NCBI GenBank assembly: GCA_046154185.1
Contig: JBJXGE010000001.1
Span: 62,001-126,000 of the forward strand
DNA: 64,000 bases
Direction of reading: 5' to 3'
DNA from: JBJXGE01 sp046154185
Lineage (GTDB): Bacteria > Planctomycetota > UBA8108 > UBA1146 > JAJFFE01
The position numbers were made by a program, and so were the translations under genes. Positions 49,331-57,673 of this stretch are shown piece after piece. The notes under the pieces were generated by a model. That model had not been told where the DNA came from, ran no database searches, and saw only the letters and a program-made list of their open reading frames with translations. Within the stretch, counting starts at the first letter, position 1; each line of letters starts with the position of its first letter.

Positions 49331-51073
49331 CTACCGCGACCAGTCATAGCCGATTTCCGGCAAATATTTGCGACCCCACGCACGCAGCTCCTCACTGATG
49401 AGCTGGCTATCCGGTAGTCGCAGACACTCGCGCGCGAGCTTGCGCGCGTCGTGCACTTGTATAGCTCGGACGACTTGCTTGACCTCGGGGATGAGGTGCG
49501 GAGCGACGCTGAGCTTGCGCAGGCCGAGTCCGATGAGAAGCGGTATGTAGAGCGGCTCCGCCGCCATTTCCCCGCACAACGAAACCGGAATGCCGGCCTG
49601 CGCGCCTGCTTCCAACGTCTTGACCAAGAGCCTCAGAATTCCGGGATGCACGGGGTCGTACATGCTGGCGACTTGCTGATTGCCGCGATCCACCGCGAGC
49701 GCAAACTGCACCAAGTCGTTCGTGCCAACGCTAAAAAACGCTACGCGCGATGCGAACAAATCCGCGGTGACGGCGACCGACGGCACTTCGACCATCACGC
49801 CGATCGGCAAGTTCTCATCAAACGGCACCGACTCGCGCCGCAGCTCAGCCTTCAACTCAGCTACGAGCGCGACCGACTGCTCGATCTCGCGCAGCGATCC
49901 GACCATCGGCAACATCATGAAGATCTGCCCGTGCGCGGACGCCCGCAGAATCGCGCGCAGCTGCGCGCGAAACACCTCAGGATGTGCGAGGCAATAGCGA
50001 ATGGATCGGCAACCGAGAAACGGATTCTCCTCAGCGGGCTGGCCTTCGATCACCTTGTCGCCGCCGAGATCGAGCGTGCGAATCGTGAGCGGCCGGTTGC
50101 CAAGATCCTTGATGACATTCATGTAATTGACGAAGTGCAGTTCCTCGTCGGGACGCGGCATCTGCATGTGAATAAATTCCGTGCGAAAGAGTCCAATGCC
50201 GGTCGCACCAAGCTCGACCGCCAACGCAACTTCCTGCGGCAACTCGATGTTCGCGAGCAAGTCGATGGTGTAGCCGTCGATTGTCTCGCCGGGAAGGATC
50301 GCCTGCTTGCGAAGTCGTCGCGTCATGCGCTCGACGTCCGACACTCGAGCGCGATACTGGCTCAGTGTGCGCTCGTCGGGGTCGATCACGACGACGCCAC
50401 GAAACCCATCGATGATGAGCGTATCGCCGCCGACGACACTGGTGGAAATGTCGCCGAGCGCCAACACCGCCGGAATCCCGAGCGCGCGCGCCATGATCGC
50501 TGTGTGCGATGTTTTGCCGCCGACGTCCGTCGCGAAACCCTTCACGAAGCGCGAATCGAGTGCAGCCGCTTGGGCGGGAGTCAAGTTGCGCGCCACCAGC
50601 ACGACCTCTTGCTCGAGCGTGTGCAGCGTTTCGAGTCGGCTGCCAAGTAGCGTGCTCAAAATAAGTCGCTCGATGTCGTAGAGATCGTGCACGCGCTCCG
50701 CGATCATCGGCGAGTCCGCGCCCTTGAAGCGCGTGATATAGCGATTGAGCACGCGCGAAACGGCGTGCTCGGCGGTGTACTGATGTTCGCGAATTCCGGT
50801 GATTACTTCGGACTGCAAAAGGGGATCGCCGAGCAATTGCTTGTGGATCGAGAGGATTTGCGCGCCGACTTCGATCTTCTCGCCGACCCGCGCGATCTCG
50901 CGATCGAGACTGCGGTGCGCCGCCCGCAAGGCCGCTTCGAAGCGCGCCACTTCCATTTCAACTTGCTCGCGCTCAATGAATCGCTGCGGAATACGCAGCT
51001 CTTCCGCATCGAGCACGAAGGCTTGCCCAATGACGACGCCGGGAGCCGCCGGAATGCCCTTCTTGAGCTCCAT
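49331..51073 (-). CDS. ptsI: PTS enzyme I (phosphoenolpyruvate-protein phosphotransferase)
   Basis: A 580-residue cytoplasmic kinase that passes phosphate from phosphoenolpyruvate to HPr. The start matches enzyme I (KKGIPAAPGVVIGQAF). The phosphorylated His 190 lies in GGKTSHTAIMARALGIPAV, and the PEP-binding part has ELGATGIGLFRTEFIHM, LDLGGDK and VPFDENLPIGVMVEVPS...FSVGTNDL near the end of the barrel. No GAF domain precedes it, so it is PtsI rather than PtsP. It is the last gene of hpf-ptsN-yvcK-ptsH-ptsI, 57 bases after ptsH. With no EIIB/EIIC in the window, it probably feeds the regulatory EIIA-Ntr encoded three genes upstream. Confidence 0.95.
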   Translation of the reverse strand: MELKKGIPAAPGVVIGQAFVLDAEELRIPQRFIEREQVEMEVARFEAALRAAHRSLDREIARVGEKIEVGAQILSIHKQLLGDPLLQSEVITGIREHQYTAEHAVSRVLNRYITRFKGADSPMIAERVHDLYDIERLILSTLLGSRLETLHTLEQEVVLVARNLTPAQAAALDSRFVKGFATDVGGKTSHTAIMARALGIPAVLALGDISTSVVGGDTLIIDGFRGVVVIDPDERTLSQYRARVSDVERMTRRLRKQAILPGETIDGYTIDLLANIELPQEVALAVELGATGIGLFRTEFIHMQMPRPDEELHFVNYMNVIKDLGNRPLTIRTLDLGGDKVIEGQPAEENPFLGCRSIRYCLAHPEVFRAQLRAILRASAHGQIFMMLPMVGSLREIEQSVALVAELKAELRRESVPFDENLPIGVMVEVPSVAVTADLFASRVAFFSVGTNDLVQFALAVDRGNQQVASMYDPVHPGILRLLVKTLEAGAQAGIPVSLCGEMAAEPLYIPLLIGLGLRKLSVAPHLIPEVKQVVRAIQVHDARKLARECLRLPDSQLISEELRAWGRKYLPEIGYDWSR

Positions 51074-51130
51074 GCTATCGCCTCTCTCGCGCGTCGCTCC
51101 GCGGGGTTAGCCAGCTGCAGGTCGCGCGCA

Positions 51131-51403
51131 TCAAACCCCGTCGAAATTACGTTCGATGACCGCGATCAACGCCGCCAACGTCTGCTCCGCATCGGACCCC
51201 TTGACCCGCAGATTAATCTTGTGCCCCACTTCCGCGCCAAGCGTCAACACGCCCAATACACTTTTGCCATCGACTTCCGGCATGCCGTCCTTGGAGACGA
51301 ACACGTCAGAGCGAAAGCGTTGCGCTACTTCCACGAACTTGGTCGATGCCCTGGCATGCATGCCGTACACGTGCGTGATGACACGCGAAGCTTTTAGTTC
51401 CAC
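51131..51403 (-). CDS. ptsH: HPr phosphocarrier protein
   Basis: A 90-residue phosphocarrier. His 16 in YGMHARASTKF is the site phosphorylated by enzyme I. Ser 48 in VDGKSVLGVLTLGA sits where HPr kinase phosphorylates Ser 46 in Firmicutes, but no hprK is in the window. It links enzyme I (next gene) to EIIA-Ntr. It lies 18 bases after the yvcK stop on the same transcript. Confidence 0.94.
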   Translation of the reverse strand: MELKASRVITHVYGMHARASTKFVEVAQRFRSDVFVSKDGMPEVDGKSVLGVLTLGAEVGHKINLRVKGSDAEQTLAALIAVIERNFDGV

Positions 51404-51421
51404 GTTGCTAGGTTCTATCCA

Positions 51422-52546
51422 TTATTTTCTTGCCGAAGCCGGCTCGCCCGCCATCAGCGCAGGCGCGGACACACCCGCTCGCTTTAGCTCCGGCGCAAAG
51501 TTTTCAATGATGTTTCTCGCCAGCCGGGCTGACTGGTGACGCAAGACGGTCGAATTCGGATCTAGCAAGTCACCACTCGCAATCTTGATCTCCGGCCGCT
51601 TTCGCACTGCTTCAAGGCCCACCACCGGCGTCGCATTTTCGTGCGCATAACGCGCCAGCATCTCGGCCGGAATCGGACCGTCATGCACGACCAGGCCGGT
51701 GATAAACTCGCCGCCAGCATGCGTCTCCAATGCGCGCAAGTGCGCCGCGAGATCCAAGCCAATGGTCTCGCCAGGCTGCGTCATGATATTGGCGACGTAA
51801 ATTTTGTCGCGCGGGTTTTCTCGGACTGCTTCGCGAATCCCGGGCACCAGCAGATTTGGAATAACGCTCGTAAACAAACTGCCGGGCCCAAAAATAATCA
51901 GGTCAGCTTCGCGAATGGCCGCGATCACGTCCGGCGCAGCGCGGCCGACCCGCGGCCGCATCTCGATTCGCTCGATGGGCTTACCAGAACCGACGACTTG
52001 CACCTCACCCGTCGTCTTCGTGCCGTCCGGGTGATGTGCGATCAACGAGACCTTGCTGCCGGTTGCCGGCAGGACTTTACCGCGCACCACGAGCAAACGA
52101 TTGAGCTCGCGCACGGCCTTATCAAAGCTCCCGGTGATGCGCGTCAGCGCTGTGATCAGCAAGTTGCCGAGACTGTGGCCGGAGAGCATCGATTCGTCGA
52201 AACGATATTGCAGTAACTCGCCCAGCAGCGGCTCGCCATCGGCGAGCGCCACCAGGCAGTTGCGAATATCGCCCGGTGGTACCATGTCGAACTCGCGGCG
52301 CAGACGGCCCGACGAGCCGCCGTTATCCGTAACGGTGACGATCGCCGTGAGCTTCCGAGTGAACGACTTGAGGCCGGACAACAGACAAGCCATGCCCGTG
52401 CCACCACCAAACGCGACGATCGCACGTTCCGGCGCGGGTTCAGACGACACGCCTTCACCCACAACGCTCTCCGGTGACACGGCGGCTGGTGACAACGCGG
52501 CAGGCAGCACGACCTCAGGCAATGCAGCCTCAGGTGGTTTGCGCAT
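51422..52546 (-). CDS. yvcK: YvcK-like gluconeogenesis factor (CofD/UPF0052 family)
   Basis: A 374-residue protein. After a low-complexity Pro/Glu/Val-rich start (about 1-40, alternating PEVVLPAALSP-type repeats) comes the CofD-like Rossmann fold: IVAFGGGTGMACLLSGL, VTVTDNGGSSGRLR and VPPGDIRNCLVALADGEPLLGELLQYRF. In Gram-positive bacteria YvcK binds UDP-GlcNAc and supports envelope synthesis on gluconeogenic substrates. Its place inside a PTS regulatory operon is seen in several Gram-negative lineages. Its start overlaps the ptsN end by 17 bases (52530-52546); a later start near residue 40 is possible, and the repeat-like N-terminus may not be translated. Confidence 0.88.
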   Translation of the reverse strand: MRKPPEAALPEVVLPAALSPAAVSPESVVGEGVSSEPAPERAIVAFGGGTGMACLLSGLKSFTRKLTAIVTVTDNGGSSGRLRREFDMVPPGDIRNCLVALADGEPLLGELLQYRFDESMLSGHSLGNLLITALTRITGSFDKAVRELNRLLVVRGKVLPATGSKVSLIAHHPDGTKTTGEVQVVGSGKPIERIEMRPRVGRAAPDVIAAIREADLIIFGPGSLFTSVIPNLLVPGIREAVRENPRDKIYVANIMTQPGETIGLDLAAHLRALETHAGGEFITGLVVHDGPIPAEMLARYAHENATPVVGLEAVRKRPEIKIASGDLLDPNSTVLRHQSARLARNIIENFAPELKRAGVSAPALMAGEPASARK

Positions 52547-53027
52547 CGACCTCCTGAAAGATCGCCTCGAGATTCTTCAGCGCCGGCGTCTGAATCAAAT
52601 AATCGAGGGTTTTGCGATCACGGCTCAAGTGCACGATTTTTTTCATGGCGCGCACGTGCAGCCCTTCAGCGCCGGGCGGCGAGAGAATAAGAAAGAACAA
52701 CCGAACTGGTTCACCGTCCGTCGCTGACCAATTGACACCATGCGTCGATCGACCGAAAGCGCCGCAGATTTGCTGCACGTGCGTGCAGCCCTTCATGTGC
52801 GGAATAGCGACGCGATTCCCAATGCCGGTCGTGGCTTCCTGCTCGCGCGCCAGAATTGCCCGCCGCATCTGAACAATCGTTTCGGCGCCGAAACCCTTCC
52901 GACCGCCAAGGCTCTCCAACATCTCGTCGATGATCCGATCAGGCGTCAAACCACGAAGAGTCTCTAGACGATGCTTGCTCTCGATAAGCGAGCTCAGGGT
53001 TAGCAGTGGCGCCACGGGAGCCATCAT
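52530..53027 (-). CDS. ptsN: PTS EIIA-Ntr-like regulatory protein (PtsN)
   Basis: A 165-residue EIIA domain of the fructose/mannitol superfamily. Active-site His 77 lies in GNRVAIPHMKGC, and DGEPVRLFFLILSPPGAEGLHVRAMKKI is the conserved second half. It has no EIIB or membrane part, so it acts as a phosphorylation-state sensor that binds target proteins such as potassium transporters or kinases. It overlaps hpf by four bases (ATGA, 53024-53027), as ptsN and hpf are linked in many bacteria. Confidence 0.92.
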   Translation of the reverse strand: MMAPVAPLLTLSSLIESKHRLETLRGLTPDRIIDEMLESLGGRKGFGAETIVQMRRAILAREQEATTGIGNRVAIPHMKGCTHVQQICGAFGRSTHGVNWSATDGEPVRLFFLILSPPGAEGLHVRAMKKIVHLSRDRKTLDYLIQTPALKNLEAIFQEVDAQTT

Positions 53028-53413
53028 TTTGGGAACTCCCGTTTCTCGACAATGTCCTGGTAATCTTCCAGCGGCTCGGCTTTCGAACCGCCGATCACGT
53101 GACCATCCCCGGCCGCTGGCCCCCGATGCGCGCGCAGTTTTTCTTTGTATTTGATGATGCTGCGTTCCGCGCGATCCAACACAAGATCGATGGCGGCATT
53201 CATCTGATCATGCGACGCATGAGCGGCGATGGTCTCACTCTTCGCCACCGTCACAACGATCTCGGCCGTCTTTGTGTTGCCAGCGACATCGAGAATCACT
53301 TCGATGGAGTGCACCCCGTCAAAGAACCGGCGCAGGCGTTCGGCCTTTTCTTCGGCGTATTTGCGCATGCCTTTCGTCACCGACTCGTTGCGTGCGGTCA
53401 CCTGCACTGTCAC
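53024..53413 (-). CDS. hpf: Ribosome hibernation promoting factor (short form)
   Basis: A 129-residue ribosome-binding protein that blocks the decoding centre and favours inactive 70S/100S ribosomes in poor conditions. The start VTVQVTARNESVTKGMRKYAEEKAERLRRFF and the beta-hairpin with VILDVAGNTKTAEIVVTV match the S30AE domain. It lacks the long C-terminal dimerisation domain, so it is the short form; about 25 residues after 100 are Arg/Gly-rich and possibly disordered. GTG 53413 has AAAGGAGGA at an ideal distance, so I reject the upstream start at 53485. Confidence 0.92.
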   Translation of the reverse strand: MTVQVTARNESVTKGMRKYAEEKAERLRRFFDGVHSIEVILDVAGNTKTAEIVVTVAKSETIAAHASHDQMNAAIDLVLDRAERSIIKYKEKLRAHRGPAAGDGHVIGGSKAEPLEDYQDIVEKREFPK

Positions 53414-53486
53414 CGGTTCCTCCTTTGTCAGACTCCTGCAACAGCCGTTCAAGCTCGGCCAGCGCCCGAATCCCTCGCGGCTCAAC

Positions 53487-53525
53487 GCCGTCCGCTGAGG
53501 TCCTTACATAACACAGTCGGACGGC
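53487..53525 (-). repeat. Inverted repeat in the hpf operon leader
   Basis: GCCGTCCG (53487-53494) and CGGACGGC (53518-53525) form a perfect 8-bp stem with a 23-base loop, 74 bases before the hpf start and 64 bases after the truA stop. It could be a weak terminator for thrS-asd-truA or a regulatory site of the PTS operon. No T-run follows. Confidence 0.35.
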
Positions 53526-53588
53526 GCGGCACAACGGCACGGCCGGCGCTCGAACGCCGCAACACGTGCAACCGACGGCGCCAACTCG

Positions 53589-54377
53589 CTAACTGGGCGC
53601 CACCGGGTTTTCGTCGATCTCGAGCGCGTGCATCCCGGGGTAGCAGATCTCCATCAAATAGAGGCCGTGCGCTGGAGCGGACGGACCCGCAAGCCGTCGA
53701 TCCCGCGCATTGAGAGCTTCGCGCAAGCGCTCGCCATCCCACGCGCCGCGGCCGATCTCGACGCAAGTGCCGACGATGTTGCGGACCATTCGATACAAGA
53801 AACCGCTGCCGATCACTTGCAACACGACGGCGTCAGCACGGCGCCGCCAGTCGATTGCGAAAACCGTGCGGACCGTCGTGAGCGGCATGTCCTTGCTGTG
53901 ATTCTGAAGCGCGGCGAAATCGTGCTCACCCACCAAGCACTGCGCGGCGGTGTGCATTCGCGCGGCGTCGAGCGGCGCCCGCACCCACCACGCGAATTGC
54001 GTGGCGATCACCGGACGGCGCGCTCGATTTTGAATGTAGTACAAGTATCGTTTGCTCTGCGCATCGCGGCGCGGATCGAATGTCGCAGCGATTTCCTCGC
54101 AACGCACGATGCCGATGTCGACGGGCATGTGCGCTGCGAGCGCACGCGCGAGCTTCGCCGGTTCGAGGTTGGTCCGCATTTGCAGGCGCACACATTGACC
54201 GAGCGCATGCACGCCGGTGTCGGTTCGCGACGCGCCCAGCGTCTCGACTGGTTCACCGGCGAGCCGCTCCGCGGCGCGCCGCAACTCACCCTCGATGGTG
54301 GGAAGCTCGCCCTGAAACTTGAAGCCGTGATACGCCGCGCCGGAGTACTCCATCACCAGTCGAAAGCAGCGGCTCAT
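53589..54377 (-). CDS. truA: tRNA pseudouridine synthase A
   Basis: A 262-residue enzyme that makes pseudouridine at positions 38-40 of the tRNA anticodon arm. The catalytic Asp lies in LGASRTDTGVHALGQ; the supporting segments are FRLVMEYSGAAYHGF at the start, then KRYLYYIQNRARRPV, HDFAALQN and GSGFLYRMVRNIVG. The start overlaps the asd stop by four bases as ATGA (54374-54377), so the two are translationally coupled. The C-terminus ends shortly after YLMEICY, as usual for the family. Confidence 0.95.
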   Translation of the reverse strand: MSRCFRLVMEYSGAAYHGFKFQGELPTIEGELRRAAERLAGEPVETLGASRTDTGVHALGQCVRLQMRTNLEPAKLARALAAHMPVDIGIVRCEEIAATFDPRRDAQSKRYLYYIQNRARRPVIATQFAWWVRAPLDAARMHTAAQCLVGEHDFAALQNHSKDMPLTTVRTVFAIDWRRRADAVVLQVIGSGFLYRMVRNIVGTCVEIGRGAWDGERLREALNARDRRLAGPSAPAHGLYLMEICYPGMHALEIDENPVAPS

Positions 54378-55351
54378 CGACGGTCCAGGTAGATCCTGGC
54401 GATCTGCACCGCATTGAGCGCCGCCCCCTTGAGCAATTGATCGCCGACCAACCAAAACTGGAGCACGCTACTCGCCGGTTGCCGCAAGCGACCAACCGCG
54501 ACCAGATCGGTGCCGGCGAGCGGCGCGGGCGTCGGCGGCTTCAGCGGATCCGCCACGTAGGTCATCCCGGCGGCGCGGCGCAAGGCGTCCTCCGCATCCG
54601 CGCGGCGCACGGGGCGATCGTAGATCAGCGTTACCGATTCCGAATGGCACCGCTCGACCGGCACGCGCACGCAGGTCGCATACAGCTCGAGCTGCGGCCA
54701 GTCGAGGATCTTGCGCGATTCGCGCACCATTTTGAGCTCTTCGACGGTGCCGCCGAATTCAGCGTCGAGTTCGCCAATCAACGGAAACAGATTGCCATCG
54801 ATAGGAAATGGAAACGGCTTCGACGCCTGAAACTCGCCGCCGGCGCGCTCGCGCGCGAGCGCGTCGATGCCCGCCCGACCGGCGCCAGACACCGCCTGAT
54901 ACGTCGAGACGACGACCTTGAAATTGCCGAGCGCGCGCAACGGTTGGAGCGCGAGCACCAGGATGATGGTCGAGCAATTCGGGTTCGCGACGATGCCCGC
55001 GCGCGCCGGTACTTGAGCGCCGTTGAGTTCCGGCACGACCAGCGGAATACCCGCCTGCATGCGAAACGCGCTCGAGTTATCCACCACCAACGCGCCAGCC
55101 TCGACAAAGCGCGGGGCCCATTCGCGCGCGACAGCGCTACCGGCAGCGAACAACGCCACGTCGCAAGCGAGCGGCGCCTCGCCGAGTACTTCGGAACGGA
55201 GCGACGTCTTGCCATACTCGAGCGCTTTGCCGCGCGAAGCCGCGGTCCCGTACACGCGCGGCGGTGCGCTACCGAGCGGCTCGCGCGCCAACACTTCGAG
55301 CATCGTCCGTCCGACGTATCCTCCCGCGCCTACCACCGCGACTCTCGTCAT
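54374..55351 (-). CDS. asd: Aspartate-semialdehyde dehydrogenase
   Basis: A 325-residue NADPH-dependent enzyme that reduces aspartyl phosphate to aspartate semialdehyde, on the way to lysine, threonine, methionine and diaminopimelate. VAVVGAGGYVGRTMLEVL is the nucleotide site, NPNCSTIILVLALQPL holds the catalytic Cys, and VSGAGRAGIDAL and RVPVERCHSESV match the rest of the active site with its His. It is of the shorter, archaeal/Gram-positive-like type with Cys in NPNCST. ATG 55351 has AAAGGA about ten bases upstream. It overlaps the small protein gene before it and truA after it. Confidence 0.94.
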   Translation of the reverse strand: MTRVAVVGAGGYVGRTMLEVLAREPLGSAPPRVYGTAASRGKALEYGKTSLRSEVLGEAPLACDVALFAAGSAVAREWAPRFVEAGALVVDNSSAFRMQAGIPLVVPELNGAQVPARAGIVANPNCSTIILVLALQPLRALGNFKVVVSTYQAVSGAGRAGIDALARERAGGEFQASKPFPFPIDGNLFPLIGELDAEFGGTVEELKMVRESRKILDWPQLELYATCVRVPVERCHSESVTLIYDRPVRRADAEDALRRAAGMTYVADPLKPPTPAPLAGTDLVAVGRLRQPASSVLQFWLVGDQLLKGAALNAVQIARIYLDRR

Positions 55352-55473
55352 CGCCGGTTTTCCTTTCTGCGCGCTCTGCGCGCCAGTACCCAATTCATCA
55401 ACGGCAAACCAAAAAGCAACAAGATGACTGTCGCGATAATGGCGATTTCGTCGCGACCGCAGTTAAAGAGCAC
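55348..55473 (-). CDS. 41-residue single-helix membrane protein
   Basis: A small gene in the 134-base gap between thrS and asd. It starts at GTG (55473), with GAGAG nine bases upstream and 12 bases after the thrS stop, and ends with TGA overlapping the asd start as ATGA. The peptide has one clear membrane helix (DEIAIIATVILLLFGLPLMNW, about residues 8-28) followed by a strongly basic tail (ARRARRKENRR), so its C-terminus should be cytoplasmic. A Glu just before the hydrophobic helix and the LLLFG turn vaguely recall TatA, but it is too short and lacks the amphipathic helix. Perfect fit between two coupled genes makes it likely to be real; function unknown. Confidence 0.55.
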   Translation of the reverse strand: MLFNCGRDEIAIIATVILLLFGLPLMNWVLARRARRKENRR

Positions 55474-55485
55474 CGTGTTGCACTC

Positions 55486-57537
55486 TCACGCCCCGAGCTC
55501 GAGCTGCCGCGCGCGAATCTCAGCGACGAGCCGCGCGACATAGGCATCGAGTGGTTGCGCGCCGGTTTCGCCAGCGCCGCGTCTTCGCACCGACACCGTG
55601 CCGGCTTCCTCGTCGCGGCCCCCGACGACGAGCAGATACGGAATCTTGTCGTCGACGCCCGACTTGATCTTCGCCGCGACGCGCTCGTCGCCGGCATCGA
55701 GCGCGGCGCGCACGCCCTCGCTGCGCAAACGCGCCTGCACCTTGCGACCGTAGTCGGCGAACTTCTCGCTCACTGGCAACACGCGCACTTGCTCGGGCGC
55801 CAACCACGTTGGGAACGCGCCGGCGAAGTGCTCGATCAAAATGCCGCAAAACCGCTCGAAGGAGCCGAACGGCGCGCGGTGAATCATCACTGGGCGGTGC
55901 GGCTTGTTGTCGGCGCCCACGTAGCTCAGATTGAAGCGCGTCGGCGCGTTGTAATCGACTTGCACGGTACCGAGTTGCCATTCGCGGCCGATGACGTCCC
56001 GCACGATGAAGTCGATCTTCGGCCCATAGAAGGCCGCTTCGCCGGCCTCTTCACTGAACGGCACTCCCAAACTGGCGGCCGCGGCGCGGCACGCCGCTTC
56101 GGCCTTGTCCCACAGCTCCGGCGCCCCGATGTACTTGGTGCTATCGATCGCTCGCAGTCCCACGCGCACGCGATAGCGATCGAGCCCCAAAGTCGTGAGT
56201 ATCAACCGCACGATGCTGAGGCAACCGGCGACTTCGTCAGCGACCTGATCTTCCGTGCAGAACAAATGCGCATCGTCTTGCGTGAAGCCGCGCACGCGCG
56301 TGAGACCGTTGAGCTCCCCCGATTGCTCCCATCGGTAAACGGTGCCGAACTCCGCGAGCCGAATCGGCAAATCGCGATAGCTGTGCGGCTCGGCGGCAAA
56401 AATCTTGATGTGATGCGGACAATTCATCGGCTTGAGCAAGTACCCATCGACTTCACCGGCCGCCATGGAATTCGCGAGATCCGCGCAACTCGCGCCCTCC
56501 TTCGCTAACTCATCGAGGTGCTCGCGGTGAATGAGCGGCGGGTATTGGCTGTCGCGGTAGTAAGGAAAGTGCCCGCTCGTGCGATAGAGATCGAGCTTCC
56601 CGATGTGCGGCGTATACACCGGCAGGTAATTCTGACGCACGAGCTCCGACCGGATGAACTCCTCGAGCTCGCGCCGCAAAGTCGCGCCTTTCGGCAACCA
56701 CAGGATGAGACCCTGTCCGACGGACTCGTCGATGTGAAAGAGCCCGAGCTGCTTTCCGAGCACCCGATGATCACGTTTGCGCGCTTCCTCCATCACCGCG
56801 AGGTGGCGCTCGAGTTGCTCTGGATGCGGAAACGCGACGCCGTAGACGCGAGTCAGGCTGTCGAGGTTCGCGTCGCCATGCCAATAACTCGATGCGACAC
56901 TCATCACTTTGAAGGCGCCGATGCGTCCCGTCGTCGGCACGTGGGGTCCACGACAAAGATCTTCCCAGTTCTTGCCGGGCGCGCCGGTCGCGTACCAGCT
57001 CAACGCAGTCGAACCCGCCTGCGCCGCACGTTCGGCGTTGTCGAGTTTGAACTTGCTGCCTTCGCTCCGCAGCTTGGCGAATCCCGCTTCGAGCGGCATT
57101 TCGTACCGCGTGAACGGTCGGTCTTCAGCGACTATGCGCCGCATTTCTTCCTCGATGCTGGCGAAGTCGGCAGCGCTCAGGGGCCGACCGGCCGGGATCG
57201 CGATGTCATAGTAATAGCCCGTGTCCACGGGCGGACCGTAGACGAGGAGCGCACCGGGGATGATCCGTTGAATCGCTTCGGCCATCACGTGCGCGCAACT
57301 GTGCCGCACTAGAAACAAAGTGTCGGCGTCGGGCTCTTGCTTCGCGTTTTTGATCGTGACGATGCTCAGGGTCGCGTCGGCCGTGATCGGCGTGCTCAAG
57401 TCGCGGAGTTCGCCGTTCACACGCGCTCCGATCGCCGCGCGCGCGAGTCCAGCGCCGATGTCGGCGGCCACCTGCGCCGCAGTGACGGTATTCGAATAGG
57501 ACCGGACACTTCCATCCGGCAAGGTGATTCGCGGCAT
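55486..57537 (-). CDS. thrS: Threonyl-tRNA synthetase
   Basis: A 683-residue class II synthetase. It has the TGS domain (ITLPDGSVRSY, about 1-65), the editing domain with the HxxxH motif (SCAHVMAEAI at about 80-90), the catalytic core (motif 2 TVYRWEQSGELNGLTRVRGFTQDDAH; motif 3 APFGSFERFCGILIEHFAG) and the anticodon-binding domain to the end. It edits mischarged serine as well as charging threonine. The adjacent upstream region (57538-57673) shows no T-box. It starts a probable thrS-small protein-asd-truA transcript, linking aminoacylation with threonine/lysine synthesis. Confidence 0.97.
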   Translation of the reverse strand: MPRITLPDGSVRSYSNTVTAAQVAADIGAGLARAAIGARVNGELRDLSTPITADATLSIVTIKNAKQEPDADTLFLVRHSCAHVMAEAIQRIIPGALLVYGPPVDTGYYYDIAIPAGRPLSAADFASIEEEMRRIVAEDRPFTRYEMPLEAGFAKLRSEGSKFKLDNAERAAQAGSTALSWYATGAPGKNWEDLCRGPHVPTTGRIGAFKVMSVASSYWHGDANLDSLTRVYGVAFPHPEQLERHLAVMEEARKRDHRVLGKQLGLFHIDESVGQGLILWLPKGATLRRELEEFIRSELVRQNYLPVYTPHIGKLDLYRTSGHFPYYRDSQYPPLIHREHLDELAKEGASCADLANSMAAGEVDGYLLKPMNCPHHIKIFAAEPHSYRDLPIRLAEFGTVYRWEQSGELNGLTRVRGFTQDDAHLFCTEDQVADEVAGCLSIVRLILTTLGLDRYRVRVGLRAIDSTKYIGAPELWDKAEAACRAAAASLGVPFSEEAGEAAFYGPKIDFIVRDVIGREWQLGTVQVDYNAPTRFNLSYVGADNKPHRPVMIHRAPFGSFERFCGILIEHFAGAFPTWLAPEQVRVLPVSEKFADYGRKVQARLRSEGVRAALDAGDERVAAKIKSGVDDKIPYLLVVGGRDEEAGTVSVRRRGAGETGAQPLDAYVARLVAEIRARQLELGA

Positions 57538-57673
57538 TTGGGCTTCTCTACTCTCTAACTCTCGTTGCGACGTGCGGCAAGTCCGCGCGAAGCGGCGCGG
57601 ATTCTAGCGCGAGCAACGCGCGCGTTGTAGGCATGGACTTGCATGCGGGGCGCGGCGCTGCTTCGATGCCCAC

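Noticed and set aside
55348..55473. TatA as the identity of the 41-residue protein
   Set aside because: The LLLFG turn is suggestive, but the amphipathic helix and the typical length are missing and no tatB/tatC is near.
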